This document shows, in pieces, positions 34,946 to 46,482 of a DNA stretch of 64,000 nucleotides (position 1 is the stretch's first letter; every line of letters begins with the position of its first letter). A program made the translations under genes and the position numbers. Source of the stretch: Hanstruepera neustonica (GTDB lineage: Bacteria; Bacteroidota; Bacteroidia; Flavobacteriales; Flavobacteriaceae); contig NZ_POWF01000006.1 of the NCBI RefSeq assembly GCF_002895005.1, forward strand, positions 1-64,000, read 5' to 3'. The notes under the pieces are model-generated. The model was not told the DNA's origin and did not search any database. It saw only the letters and a program-made list of their open reading frames with translations.

Positions 34946-36151
34946 ATGGCCTTTAAACCAGCAAACAATATTCAAGACTTACAATACTTTGGAGAATTTG
35001 GAGGTGTGAATCCTTCTATTTCAGATTCGTCAACCTATACCTTTTTATCAGCCAAAACCATGTTTGACACCTTTGAAGGCAATGCAGATGGCTGTTATCT
35101 ATATTCTCGTCATTCATCACCTTCCAACTTATATTTAGGTGAAGCGCTGGCAGCTATGGAAGGCACTGAAACCGCTAATGTTACCGCATCTGGCATGGGA
35201 GCTATCACGCCTGTTATTATGCAATTGTGTGGCGCTGGCGATCATATTGTATCCAGTAGAACTATTTATGGTGGCACTTATGCCTTCTTAAAAAACTTTA
35301 CTCCTCGATTTAATATTGAAACATGCTTTGTGGATATCACAAAACTGGACGTTGTTGAAGCAGCCATTACCAAGAACACAAAGGTTTTGTATTGTGAATC
35401 TGTTAGCAACCCACTATTGGAAGTAGCTGATATTGAGGGCTTATCTAAAATCGCCAAAAAACATAACTTAAAATTAGTCGTTGATAATACCTTTTCACCA
35501 TTATCGATTTCCCCTGCAAAATTAGGGGCTGATGTGGTTATTCATAGTTTAACAAAATTCATTAATGGATCTAGCGATACCGTTGGTGGTGTGGTTTGTG
35601 GTACCCAAGAATTCATCAATGACTTACGAAACGTCAATGATGGCGCTTGTATGTTGTTAGGTTCAACAATGGACAGCTTGCGTTCTGCATCCGTTTTAAA
35701 GAACTTAAGAACTTTGCACATTAGAATGCAACAGCATAGTAAAAATGCTAGTTATTTGGCTAAAAAGTTTGAAAAGGATGGTTTAAAAACGGTTTATCCA
35801 GGTTTAGCATCTCACCCTTCTCATGAACTATTTAAAAGCATGATGAACAAACAATATGGCTTTGGCGGTATGCTAACTATTGATGTAGGATCTCTTGACA
35901 AGGCCAATGAGCTTATGGAGATGATGCAAGAGAAGAATTTAGGTTATTTGGCTGTAAGTCTTGGGTTTTACAAAACCTTATTTTCAGCTCCTGGTAGTTC
36001 AACCTCTTCTGAAATACCTGAAGACGAACAACAGGAAATGGGCTTGAGTGATGGTTTGATTCGTTTCTCTATTGGACTGGATGCCGATATTGAACGCACC
36101 TATAACATGATGAAAAGTTGTATGCTGAAAATAGGAATAGAATTTAATTAA
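34946..36151 (+). CDS. Cys/Met-metabolism PLP-dependent lyase (methionine gamma-lyase-like)
   Basis: 401 residues, fold type I trans-sulfuration family. Motifs are YLYSRHSSPSNLYLGEALAAMEGTE (Tyr-x-Arg phosphate contact), ASGMGAI, YGGTYAF, LYCESVSNPLLEVADI, VVDNTFSPL and the PLP-lysine segment VIHSLTKFINGSSDTVGGVVCG. The C-terminal FSIGLDADIERTYN is typical. Family members include methionine gamma-lyase, cystathionine gamma-lyase/synthase and homocysteine synthase; which reaction applies here is not decided by the sequence. It is divergent from an Lrp regulator, which probably senses an amino acid and controls it. It overlaps the convergent secreted gene by 8 bp. Confidence 0.92.
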   Translation: MAFKPANNIQDLQYFGEFGGVNPSISDSSTYTFLSAKTMFDTFEGNADGCYLYSRHSSPSNLYLGEALAAMEGTETANVTASGMGAITPVIMQLCGAGDHIVSSRTIYGGTYAFLKNFTPRFNIETCFVDITKLDVVEAAITKNTKVLYCESVSNPLLEVADIEGLSKIAKKHNLKLVVDNTFSPLSISPAKLGADVVIHSLTKFINGSSDTVGGVVCGTQEFINDLRNVNDGACMLLGSTMDSLRSASVLKNLRTLHIRMQQHSKNASYLAKKFEKDGLKTVYPGLASHPSHELFKSMMNKQYGFGGMLTIDVGSLDKANELMEMMQEKNLGYLAVSLGFYKTLFSAPGSSTSSEIPEDEQQEMGLSDGLIRFSIGLDADIERTYNMMKSCMLKIGIEFN

Positions 36152-36869
36152 CGGATTTAATTAATTCAATATTCAACGTGGCTGCATTAGACATTACAGC
36201 GACGCTGCCATTGGAAATATCTGGATATAAAAAGATTTTTTCATTTGTATCCAGATAAATTATTTTATTCATGCTAATGTTGATATTCCGAAATTCATCC
36301 AACTGCGTATGCACAAAAGAACCCTCTATTTTATCAGCAGGATCTGAACTTTTTGTTAAGTAAAAGCCTAAATTTATTGGGCTTCCAGCTGTTTTTAGAA
36401 GCGAAATGGAATAGGTTACCCTGTAATATCCTGGAGTAACAATTTCAAAATGATTACTATCTGAAAGAACACCCTCGCAAATAGCTATGGAACCAAAGCT
36501 AATAGGCGAACTGGCGTCTAATGCTTGAACAGCACTAGCTGAACTTTTATAGATGTCTCCAAAAATTTTGGTATCTGTGCTAATCTTGTTCCATTTACCA
36601 TTTTGCCAAAAATAAAACCCTGGAGTAACATCGTTTACAGTACTGGTATTATAAATCAATAAGCTGGCCTCTGGATTTGTAATTGTGCTATTGTCCGAAG
36701 TAGATGTTAGTCCTATTCTAGGAAGCAAAACTCCAGAATTTGTGCTTTCAATATCCAGTATAGATGATGTATGCGGATTTATTGTACCAATGCCCACCTG
36801 TGCATTGACAACAAAAGAAAAGAACAAAAGCAAACTCAATAAAAGTTTAGAAATGCTTGTTGAGCACAT
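36144..36869 (-). CDS. Secreted fibre-like protein, short
   Basis: 241 residues with a Sec signal (about 1-23, ending VVNAQ). The mature start QVGIGTINPHTSSILDIES, then GVLLPRIGLTS, is the common N-terminal module of Bacteroidota 'tail-fibre-like' surface proteins. LLIYNTSTVNDVTPGFYFWQNGKWNKIS follows. The C-terminal part (about 120-240) looks like a compact beta-sandwich (C1q/TNF-like in strand pattern), though not proven. No T9SS domain is present. It shares its start with the 870-residue protein at 38074. Role unknown, surface exposure inferred. Confidence 0.75.
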   Translation of the reverse strand: MCSTSISKLLLSLLLFFSFVVNAQVGIGTINPHTSSILDIESTNSGVLLPRIGLTSTSDNSTITNPEASLLIYNTSTVNDVTPGFYFWQNGKWNKISTDTKIFGDIYKSSASAVQALDASSPISFGSIAICEGVLSDSNHFEIVTPGYYRVTYSISLLKTAGSPINLGFYLTKSSDPADKIEGSFVHTQLDEFRNINISMNKIIYLDTNEKIFLYPDISNGSVAVMSNAATLNIELIKSVN

Positions 36870-36992
36870 AGGTCGAATATTGTTATAACAAAGATATTAT
36901 ATAGTAGGGTTATTGAGATATCACAAGGAGGTTAATTAGATGAAATATACAATTATTTAGCTGTGATACACTTAAAAGATTATTTTGTCCAA

Positions 36993-38015
36993 TTACACAC
37001 CAAGCATGCGCTTCCATAGTTCGGACAAAGCTTCAGAAATATTGGCATCGCTTCTTTCAAAAGGCTTCATATTTAAAGACCCTTTATCTTTAAACAACAT
37101 AAAACTAAAAACCGAAGAATTTGGATTCGTTTTATCGGCCAATGGGTACCTCAAATCATTATATCTGTAATACTGACCATCCATTTTATAAATAGAATAA
37201 TAGTCATTACTGAACCAAGCCATCCTTTCAATGCGCTTGTAATCTAGAGGCGATAAATCTCTTACTTTCGGCAATCTCATCCAATCAGAAAATCGATTAC
37301 TGGAATCCAATAAAGAGTAATAAGCCACATAATAACTATCTCCCATGTCAACAACACCATACCACAAAACATTATTAAAAATAGTTGGCTGTGTAAAAAA
37401 GCGATTGTATGTGATGCCTTCTGCTTTCAAGGATGATTTAAAAATAGAATCTATATAAAGTTTATTTCCGAAAGTAAATAACAAATAACCGGTACTGATA
37501 CCTAAACCCAGCCTCAACCATATTCTTCTCGATCGGGTGTTACGTTTAAAAAACAGCATCACAATCAAACAAATTAAAAATGGAACGGTATAAATAGGGT
37601 CCACAACGGCAATATTGTTAAAAGCAACCCTATAATCACTAAAAGGTGCAAATAACTGTGTGCCATAAGGCGTAAAAGCATCTAAAATAGGATGCGTGAA
37701 CAACGACAGAAAATACAGCCAAACCCAATTGAGTAGCGTGGTTGTATGCAGACGTTTACCAGTATTGTACAATTTGAAGGTAACCCAACCAAATACAAAA
37801 GCTCCCAAAACCGAAAACAACATGGAATGCATAAAGCCTCTATGGAACAACATGGCATCTATCTCATTTCCATATAACCAACTGCCCACATAGACGTCCA
37901 AATCTGGAATGATGCCACCAATAGCACCAAACAATAAAGCTTTGTTGCCTATTTTCTTTCCAAGAGCAACTTCACCACAAGCAGCCCCAAGTACAATTTG
38001 GGTAAGTGAATCCAT
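36993..38015 (-). CDS. YdjM-type membrane-bound metal-dependent hydrolase
   Basis: 340 residues. The N-terminus MDSLTQIVLGAACGEVALGKKIGNKALLFGAIGGIIPDLDVYVG carries the Asp residues, and MLFHRGFMHSMLFSVLG the His residues, of the DUF457/YdjM family. LFTHPILDAFTPYG adds another His/Asp pair. About four to five membrane helices lie in the first 190 residues, and the C-terminal part (about 195-340) is soluble. The family is predicted to be metal-dependent phosphohydrolases, some reported as DNA-damage-inducible; the substrate is unknown. It is a single gene between two secreted-protein genes. Confidence 0.88.
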   Translation of the reverse strand: MDSLTQIVLGAACGEVALGKKIGNKALLFGAIGGIIPDLDVYVGSWLYGNEIDAMLFHRGFMHSMLFSVLGAFVFGWVTFKLYNTGKRLHTTTLLNWVWLYFLSLFTHPILDAFTPYGTQLFAPFSDYRVAFNNIAVVDPIYTVPFLICLIVMLFFKRNTRSRRIWLRLGLGISTGYLLFTFGNKLYIDSIFKSSLKAEGITYNRFFTQPTIFNNVLWYGVVDMGDSYYVAYYSLLDSSNRFSDWMRLPKVRDLSPLDYKRIERMAWFSNDYYSIYKMDGQYYRYNDLRYPLADKTNPNSSVFSFMLFKDKGSLNMKPFERSDANISEALSELWKRMLGV

Positions 38016-38073
38016 AAATAAAGTACAAATCTACGGAACAGATACTTGAAACATGATAAAAGACAATAAAGAT

Positions 38074-40686
38074 TTATTGTGATCTTACTAATAAATACGC
38101 ACTCACAATATTCATACTTGAAAAGAAGGCACTCCAACCAAATAAATGAATTTCATGAGCATTGGTTCCAGCATTCCATGTTTTCCATTCGCTTGTAGCG
38201 ACACCACCGTTTTGTGTTCCAGCAAATGTCCATGTGTCTGTATTTACAATAGGAAACGTTTCCGTTGTGCCGTCATGCGCGCGTAATTGCAAATTATTGG
38301 CCCCATTTATTACTGAATATCGTACCACTAGCTTTACTTCAATATTGCCTGTCGCATTATAAATAGTTGGTTCTAATGCCGTATCCATATTTGCCAAGTC
38401 TTGTCCTGTTGTATTCGCCATACCATAACTTCCATTACTGAATAAAGGAATTAATGAAATGGGATTGTTATTGACCCAACTTACATTGCCAGCACCATCC
38501 GTCTGTAATATTTGATTGGCAGCGCCATCTGTTGTTGGGAATTGATAATTATTGTTGATGTCTAAAGTGCCATTAATACGTAGAAGATCATTGTCAAATT
38601 CTCCGTAAATCAATGGAGATGAAGAATTAGAATTTTCTATATAAAGCTTATTATTACCTGTTTCATTATAAGCAGATTGATAACCAATGAAAATATTTCC
38701 AGTCCCACCATTATTATATCCTGATTGATAACCTAAACCAACGTTTTGATTTAAAGAAATGCCTTGATTAAATACCTGATAACCAACTGCTACATTATAA
38801 GCCCCACTCAATTGGCTGGACATAGCTGCTGAACCAATAGCTGTATTTTCCCTTCCATTCACAAGATTAAATAGTGCTCTTGCTCCTATTGCCACGCTGT
38901 TATCCCCTGTTAAATTGCTTGACAAGGCTTGATAGCCCATTGCGGTATTTAATTGGCCTGATGTATTGTCAGTAAATGCCTGAAAACCTATTCCAATATT
39001 TTGATTGTCACTACTATCATCATTTGCTCCTGCATCAATTCCTAGAAATATCGAAGAACCATCTTGAGTCCCATCATTATCAGATTTACCATCTAACAAA
39101 TCATCAATACTATGTGGTATATTCAACGTAGACGGATCCACCCAACTCACATTTCCTGTGCCATCGGTTTGCATGATTTGATTTAAAGTTCCTCGCGATG
39201 GTGGTAAAATATAATTATTTCCTGCATTAGTCCCTATGGACACGTTTCCTACGAAATAACCCGCATAACTACCAGGTTTTAGTATAGCAGAATAAACCCC
39301 ATAATGTGTTCCCCCTTGATCATTTCTAATCGTATTATAGGTGCCATATTTATTTCCTGAACCTGTACCCTGTACAAAATTAACGGTGCCATAATGCGGG
39401 CTGCTGCCATTGCCACCAATAGAATTATAAGTGCCATACTTTTCGCTGGATCCCAAACTTACCACTCTATTATAAGTTCCAAAATGATCGCCACTACCTA
39501 CTCCAGTCAATTCATTATAAGCTCCATAATGATTATTATTCCCTGAATTTGAAATAATAGTTCTAACGCCAAATTGCTCGCCAGTTCCAGCGCCACTTAA
39601 CGAACTATATAAACCATAATGCGCACCACTTCCACCTCCTGAAGTTGAGGTTTCAATAGCGCGATGAGCCCCATCACCATTTCCCAAAATCCTGCCATAT
39701 AATCCAACATGAGTGGCATTTGACGAATTGGTAATTTCCGACAACAAACCATAAGTTGTGGTGTTTGCTGTTCCATCCATTTGGATGGATAACCCACGGC
39801 CGCCTATTGAGCTTTGGACTTCCAATGGCCAATTTGCAGTATTCTTTCCAATAGCTACATTACCGAAAGTATATTGATCGTCATTGATGTCGTCTGGTGA
39901 AGTGGTAGTACCTTCTTCGTAAAAATCGTGATCATCGCTACCTAAACTGGTGGCATCAATCCAGCCTAAGTTACCAACATTATCAGTCAATGTTAAAACT
40001 TGACCCATTGATCCACGCGTTAATGGAAAATTATAATTGATAAAACCTCCAGTCGCATCACCGAAAGAAATCACACCTGTCTCACTTATTCGAAATCGCT
40101 GTATACCATTAACAGCAAAAGCCAATTGGTCTGATGCTGGGCTATACAATCCAGTATCTTGTTGATCAAATCTAACACTAACATCCGTTAAACTGCCAAC
40201 ATCAAAACCAATTTCATTAATTCTACTCTCTCCAGCTGGGTCTAAAAAATAAGACGTATTATCCCAATCTATCAGTCGGTTACTAATGTAGAGATCATTA
40301 TTAGTCCCTTGGGTATCTCCAATATACACATTACCATTTTGCCTCTCAATATTAGCACCAACAACCACCCAATCACCATCGTCAACACCGCCTGTTGCAA
40401 ACGGAATCCATGTGGTGGTGGTATTATCCCAGTAATAAAATCCTTTAGCTGGAACGCCACTACCCGTAGCATAAACCATCATACCATCTTGAGCAACAGT
40501 TGGGTTTGAAGCCGGGAAATCATCCACTTTTGGAATCAAAATACCATCTGTATTTGCTGGAGCAGCTTGATTACTAGAGCGAACATCTAACTGCGCATTG
40601 GGATTTGTTGTACTTATACCAACCTGACCATTGACAAAATAAACACTAAAACAAAAAATGAAGATTAGTAGTTTATAAATTTTCAT
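38074..40686 (-). CDS. Secreted fibre-like protein with two repeat regions
   Basis: 870 residues. A Sec signal (about 1-20) and the QVGISTTNPNAQLDVRSSNQ start mark the fibre-like family. Residues about 300-470 carry some eight repeats of roughly 20 residues with the core GxGSGxxYGxYN (for example GSGDHFGTYN, GSGNKYGTYN). Residues about 560-700 carry repeats like QNIGIGFQAFTDNTSGQLNTAMGYQALSSNLTGDNSVAIGARAL, which match the left-handed YadA-head type (NxAxGxxAL). An insert at about 500-520 repeats the module ILPPSRGTLNQIMQTDGTGNVSWVD, as does a second copy near 725. The C-terminus is a beta-domain. The head-type repeats suggest a trimer. No T9SS tail and no YadA membrane anchor are seen, so the export route is unclear. 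Confidence 0.85.
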   Translation of the reverse strand: MKIYKLLIFIFCFSVYFVNGQVGISTTNPNAQLDVRSSNQAAPANTDGILIPKVDDFPASNPTVAQDGMMVYATGSGVPAKGFYYWDNTTTTWIPFATGGVDDGDWVVVGANIERQNGNVYIGDTQGTNNDLYISNRLIDWDNTSYFLDPAGESRINEIGFDVGSLTDVSVRFDQQDTGLYSPASDQLAFAVNGIQRFRISETGVISFGDATGGFINYNFPLTRGSMGQVLTLTDNVGNLGWIDATSLGSDDHDFYEEGTTTSPDDINDDQYTFGNVAIGKNTANWPLEVQSSIGGRGLSIQMDGTANTTTYGLLSEITNSSNATHVGLYGRILGNGDGAHRAIETSTSGGGSGAHYGLYSSLSGAGTGEQFGVRTIISNSGNNNHYGAYNELTGVGSGDHFGTYNRVVSLGSSEKYGTYNSIGGNGSSPHYGTVNFVQGTGSGNKYGTYNTIRNDQGGTHYGVYSAILKPGSYAGYFVGNVSIGTNAGNNYILPPSRGTLNQIMQTDGTGNVSWVDPSTLNIPHSIDDLLDGKSDNDGTQDGSSIFLGIDAGANDDSSDNQNIGIGFQAFTDNTSGQLNTAMGYQALSSNLTGDNSVAIGARALFNLVNGRENTAIGSAAMSSQLSGAYNVAVGYQVFNQGISLNQNVGLGYQSGYNNGGTGNIFIGYQSAYNETGNNKLYIENSNSSSPLIYGEFDNDLLRINGTLDINNNYQFPTTDGAANQILQTDGAGNVSWVNNNPISLIPLFSNGSYGMANTTGQDLANMDTALEPTIYNATGNIEVKLVVRYSVINGANNLQLRAHDGTTETFPIVNTDTWTFAGTQNGGVATSEWKTWNAGTNAHEIHLFGWSAFFSSMNIVSAYLLVRSQ

Positions 40687-40865
40687 GATAATTGTATTTA
40701 AACAATGAAAGATATTAAATATTAGACAATTAGAATGGGTTCAAAGTAAAATTGGTATCAAATATTGTATAAGTGGCATAAAAAATCTACGCATCGCATT
40801 TTGCATAGATTAGCATAAAATTGTAACATTACAAATCAAAAAACGAAAATAACAGCAAATATTTA

Positions 40866-42356
40866 ATGGAAAGTCAAGATATTAAACCAAGAGAACCACA
40901 GTACGAGCACATCGTTGAGAATAAAGAACTGAATATTTGGGAGGCATTGATGCCCGTTTTTGCATTGGTAGCCATGCTTTTTTACAACGTATTTTTTGTC
41001 TATGGTGATGATGCCTTGAGCGGCAGTAATCAATTCATTTTACTATTGGGAGCAGCTGTTGCCGCAGTAGTCGGGTTTTTCAATAAGGTTTCCTATAAAC
41101 AGATGCTGGATGAAGTTGCTGAAAATGTGAAGTCCACAACAGGTGCCTTGTTAATTCTATTGATGGTAGGCGCTTTGGCAGGAACATGGCTCATTAGCGG
41201 CATTATTCCTACCATGATTTACTATGGACTTCAAATATTAAGTCCCTCCATTTTTCTTGCCGCATGTGTTATAATTTGTGCGATTATCTCAATAGCGACA
41301 GGCAGTAGCTGGACAACCTCTGCTACGGTAGGTATTGCCTTAATTGGAATTGGTGAAACCCTCGGAATTTCTTTGGGAATGACAGCAGGTGCCGTATTAT
41401 CTGGTGCGTATTTTGGTGATAAAATGTCGCCATTAAGTGACACCACTAATTTAGCTCCCGCTATGGCAGGTGGCGAATTATTCGATCATATAAAATATAT
41501 GGCGCTTACAACCATACCAACTATAGTTGTAACGCTAATCGTTTTTACTATCATTGGATTTAATATTGACACCAATGGTACTCCAGATATCTCAGATAAA
41601 TTAACGGCTATTCAATCTGCTTTTAATATTTCGCCATGGCTATTTTTGGTTCCTTTGGCAGTGATATTCATGATTGTCAAAAAAACCTCTCCTTTAATTG
41701 CCTTGCTAATAGGTACGCTATTAGGTGGCCTCGCAGCCATCATTGCACAACCTGATATTGTAATGAAGATAGCAGGAACGGAATCATTAACTTTTCATTC
41801 GGCCTACAAAGGGGTCATGGACGCTATGACTGTGGATACAGCAGTTGAAACAAGCAGTGCCGAATTAAACGATTTGTTTACTGCCGGCGGTATGTCAGGT
41901 ATGTTAGGAACCATTTGGCTCATAATATGCGCCATGGTTTTTGGCGGTGTTATGGATGCCATAGGTGCGCTGTCTAGAATTAGTGCAGCATTGTTGAGTT
42001 TGGCATCTTCCACATTTGGTTTATTTGCCAGTACAGTAGCCAGTTGTTTAGCATTGAATGTCACCGCTTCCGATCAATATCTGGCCATTGTTGTACCTGG
42101 AAAAATGTTTAAAAAAGCCTATGAAGATAAAGGATTGGCCCCAGAGAATTTAAGTCGAACATTGGAAGATTCAGGAACTGTAACTTCAGTATTAGTACCA
42201 TGGAACACCTGTGGTGCTTACCAAAGCGGAGTATTAGGCGTCCCTGTTGTTGATTATTTTTTCTTCGCCATTTTTAATTGGTTAAGTCCTTTTATGACAC
42301 TTCTTTTTGCCGCATTCAATATTAAAATTAAGCAATTAAGAGGTCAATTGGATTAA
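40866..42356 (+). CDS. nhaC: Na+/H+ antiporter, NhaC family
   Basis: 496 residues with about 11-12 membrane segments. Family signatures are LLILLMVGALAGTWLISGIIPTMIYYG, IATGSSWTTSATVGIALIGIG, SGAYFGDKMSPLSDTTNLAPA and NVTASDQYLAIVVPGKMF, then LEDSGTVTSVLVPWNTCGAYQSGVLGV. It exchanges internal Na+ for external H+ at the inner membrane, fitting a saline habitat. It is on the same strand as the peroxiredoxin gene, which has its own promoter 60 bp after this stop. The 179-bp region upstream shows no clear element. Confidence 0.95.
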   Translation: MESQDIKPREPQYEHIVENKELNIWEALMPVFALVAMLFYNVFFVYGDDALSGSNQFILLLGAAVAAVVGFFNKVSYKQMLDEVAENVKSTTGALLILLMVGALAGTWLISGIIPTMIYYGLQILSPSIFLAACVIICAIISIATGSSWTTSATVGIALIGIGETLGISLGMTAGAVLSGAYFGDKMSPLSDTTNLAPAMAGGELFDHIKYMALTTIPTIVVTLIVFTIIGFNIDTNGTPDISDKLTAIQSAFNISPWLFLVPLAVIFMIVKKTSPLIALLIGTLLGGLAAIIAQPDIVMKIAGTESLTFHSAYKGVMDAMTVDTAVETSSAELNDLFTAGGMSGMLGTIWLIICAMVFGGVMDAIGALSRISAALLSLASSTFGLFASTVASCLALNVTASDQYLAIVVPGKMFKKAYEDKGLAPENLSRTLEDSGTVTSVLVPWNTCGAYQSGVLGVPVVDYFFFAIFNWLSPFMTLLFAAFNIKIKQLRGQLD

Positions 42357-42386
42357 GTTATTAATTCACAAATATTTTGAATATGT

Positions 42387-42421
42387 TCACCTTGTCAAGG
42401 TGATTGTAATATGTATCTTTG
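42387..42421 (+). promoter_or_regulatory. Peroxiredoxin promoter with overlapping palindrome
   Basis: TTG (42392-42394), 19 nt, TATCTTTG (42414-42421) is a full consensus Bacteroidota promoter; the start would be near 42427. TCACCTTG-T-CAAGGTGA (42387-42403) is a perfect 17-bp palindrome that covers the -33 box, the position of a repressor or activator site. Confidence 0.6.
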
Positions 42422-42463
42422 CAGCCGAAAATTAATTTTTAACACAAAAAAGCAAATTAAAAA

Positions 42464-43102
42464 ATGGCTGTATTAGTAGGAAAAAAAGCACCTCAATTTA
42501 ATGCACAAGCAGTAGTTAACGGACGTGAGTTTGTAGAAAATTTCTCATTAGATCAATTCATTGGGAAGAGCCACGTTGTATTATTCTTTTACCCAAAAGA
42601 TTTCACATTTGTTTGTCCAACTGAATTACACGCATTCCAAGAAAAATTAGAAGCATTCAAGTCTAGAAACACTGAAGTGGTAGCCGTATCAACAGATACT
42701 GAACAATCTCACTGGGGCTGGTTACAATTAGATAAAAATCACGGTGGTATTAAGGGTATTACTTACCCACTGGTGGCTGACACTAATAAAACGATATCTA
42801 AAAACTATGATGTACTAGCTGGCGACTATTTCTATGATGAAAATGATATGTTACAAGCAGATGGAGAACTAATTGCCTACCGAGGCTTATTCTTAATTGA
42901 CAAGGAAGGTATTGTCCGTCATCAAATAGTAAACGATTTACCTTTAGGTAGAAATGTTGATGAGGCTCTTCGTATGGTAGACGCCCTACAGTTTGTTGAA
43001 GAAAATGGTGAGGTTTGCCCAGCTAACTGGAACAAAGGAAAAACAGGTATGCAGGCAACCCATCAAGGTGTCGCAGAATTTTTAGAAAATCATGTAAACT
43101 AA
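42464..43102 (+). CDS. Typical 2-Cys peroxiredoxin (AhpC-like)
   Basis: 212 residues. The peroxidatic Cys lies in FYPKDFTFVCPTELHAFQ and the resolving Cys in GEVCPANWNKG, the typical 2-Cys Prx pattern. The AVSTDTEQSHWGWLQ segment and a C-terminal extension are present. It reduces hydrogen peroxide and alkyl peroxides in the cytoplasm, recycled by thioredoxin or an AhpF-like enzyme (not in the window). It has its own consensus promoter with a palindrome and its own terminator. Neighbouring katG and tpx make this a peroxide-defence block. Confidence 0.96.
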   Translation: MAVLVGKKAPQFNAQAVVNGREFVENFSLDQFIGKSHVVLFFYPKDFTFVCPTELHAFQEKLEAFKSRNTEVVAVSTDTEQSHWGWLQLDKNHGGIKGITYPLVADTNKTISKNYDVLAGDYFYDENDMLQADGELIAYRGLFLIDKEGIVRHQIVNDLPLGRNVDEALRMVDALQFVEENGEVCPANWNKGKTGMQATHQGVAEFLENHVN

Positions 43103-43122
43103 AAAAACTGTTTCTAAAATAT

Positions 43123-43152
43123 AAAAGCCTACACATTTTGAGTAGGCTTTTT
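43123..43152 (+). terminator. Intrinsic terminator of the peroxiredoxin gene
   Basis: AAAAGCCTAC (43123-43132) pairs with GTAGGCTTTT (43142-43151), 9-nt loop, followed by TTATTT. It lies between convergent peroxiredoxin and katG and may serve both. Confidence 0.8.
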
Positions 43153-43176
43153 ATTTAATGCTGAATCGACTTTCTA

Positions 43177-45351
<2,175 letters not shown>

Positions 45352-45534
45352 TTATTTGATTTATCTTATTCTTATCCTATAAAGTTAGTGATTCCATATT
45401 AAAATAGACCTGATTGTTTATTTTGAAATATTATATCAGAATTGATAAAATTTATTAGATAAATAAGCATCAATATCATTTAGATAATCAACCTAATTAT
45501 TACTACCTTTAACTCTTAATTTTAAAAGCATAAT

Positions 45535-46035
45535 ATGGCACATATCACATTGGGCGGAAATGCCGTGGAAACTTCAGGTGAACTACCAAAAGTTGGAACT
45601 AAAGCAAAAGATTTTAAACTAGTAGCTATTGATTTATCAACCAAAAAGCTATCTGATTTTTTAGGCTCCAACTTAATTCTCAATATTTTTCCGAGCGTGA
45701 ATACCGGTATTTGCTCGGCCTCGGTAAGAAATTTTAATCAAAAAGCAGGTGATTTAGACAACACAAAGGTTCTTTGTATTTCAAGAGATCTGCCATTTGC
45801 TCAAGAACAATTTTGTGCCGCTGAAGGTTTAGAACATGTTATTATGCTTTCTGATTTTAAGACTGGTGATTTTGGAAAAGATTACGGCTTAATGATGACC
45901 AATGGTATTTTTGATGCGCTTCACTCGAGATGTGTTATCATTCTGGACCAAGATGGCACCATTATTTATACTGAACAAGTGCCTGAAATAGGTCAAGAAC
46001 CAGATTATCAAGCTGCGTTAAATGCCATCAAATAG
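45535..46035 (+). CDS. tpx: Thiol peroxidase (Tpx-type peroxiredoxin)
   Basis: 166 residues. The start ITLGGNAVETSGELPKVGTKAKDFKLV and the peroxidatic Cys in NIFPSVNTGICSASVRNFN are diagnostic of Tpx. The resolving Cys lies in QEQFCAAEGLEHVIMLSDF. It reduces organic peroxides and H2O2 with thioredoxin. It is 16 bp upstream of dgkA, so the two may be co-transcribed. A TACCTTTA box (45504-45511) close to the -7 consensus lies 23 bp before the ATG. Confidence 0.96.
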   Translation: MAHITLGGNAVETSGELPKVGTKAKDFKLVAIDLSTKKLSDFLGSNLILNIFPSVNTGICSASVRNFNQKAGDLDNTKVLCISRDLPFAQEQFCAAEGLEHVIMLSDFKTGDFGKDYGLMMTNGIFDALHSRCVIILDQDGTIIYTEQVPEIGQEPDYQAALNAIK

Positions 46036-46051
46036 TTCTACCCATTAAAGC

Positions 46052-46420
46052 ATGGAAAACAAGGAATCTTTTTTAGTCAATCGATTAAGAAGTATCAAAT
46101 ATGCTTTCAAAGGTGCTTGGATTCTAGTGACAACGGAGGCTAGTATAAAGGTTCAGGTGTTTATTGGAATTATCATGACTGGTTTAGGTTTTGTTGTGGG
46201 TCTTTCAAGAACTGAATGGATTATTCAATGCCTGACCATAGGGTTGGTAATTGCTATTGAGGGAATTAATACCGCTGTAGAAGAAATAGCGGACTTTATT
46301 CATCCTGATAAACACACTAAAATTGGGTTGATAAAAGATATTTCGGCTGGAGCTGTTTTTATATTTGCTGTCACAGCCATTATAGTCGGTATATTGATTT
46401 ATTTTCCAAAGATTTTTTAA
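46052..46420 (+). CDS. dgkA: Diacylglycerol/undecaprenol kinase family protein
   Basis: 122 residues. Three membrane helices (about 34-52, 57-77 and 98-120) flank the family motif IEGINTAVEEIADFI, which holds the metal and ATP-binding Glu residues. The N-terminal amphipathic helix (RLRSIKYAFKGAW) is typical. It phosphorylates diacylglycerol or undecaprenol at the inner membrane; sequence alone does not decide which. It follows tpx closely and precedes ftsK, which has its own promoter candidate. Confidence 0.92.
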   Translation: MENKESFLVNRLRSIKYAFKGAWILVTTEASIKVQVFIGIIMTGLGFVVGLSRTEWIIQCLTIGLVIAIEGINTAVEEIADFIHPDKHTKIGLIKDISAGAVFIFAVTAIIVGILIYFPKIF

Positions 46421-46455
46421 ATACTATTTGCTTTAGGATAAACGTTTCTAATTTG

Positions 46456-46463
46456 TATTTTTG
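46456..46463 (+). promoter_or_regulatory. Candidate -7 element for ftsK-lolA-lptF/G
   Basis: TATTTTTG matches TAnnTTTG, 19 bp before the ATG. The nearest TTTG upstream (46427-46430) is 25 nt away, a little longer than usual. Confidence 0.35.
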
Positions 46464-46482
46464 CTAATATAACAACCCTTGA

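Noticed and set aside
42387-42403. Palindrome as an nhaC terminator
   Set aside because: The loop would be one base and no U-run follows; it overlaps the promoter, so an operator fits better.
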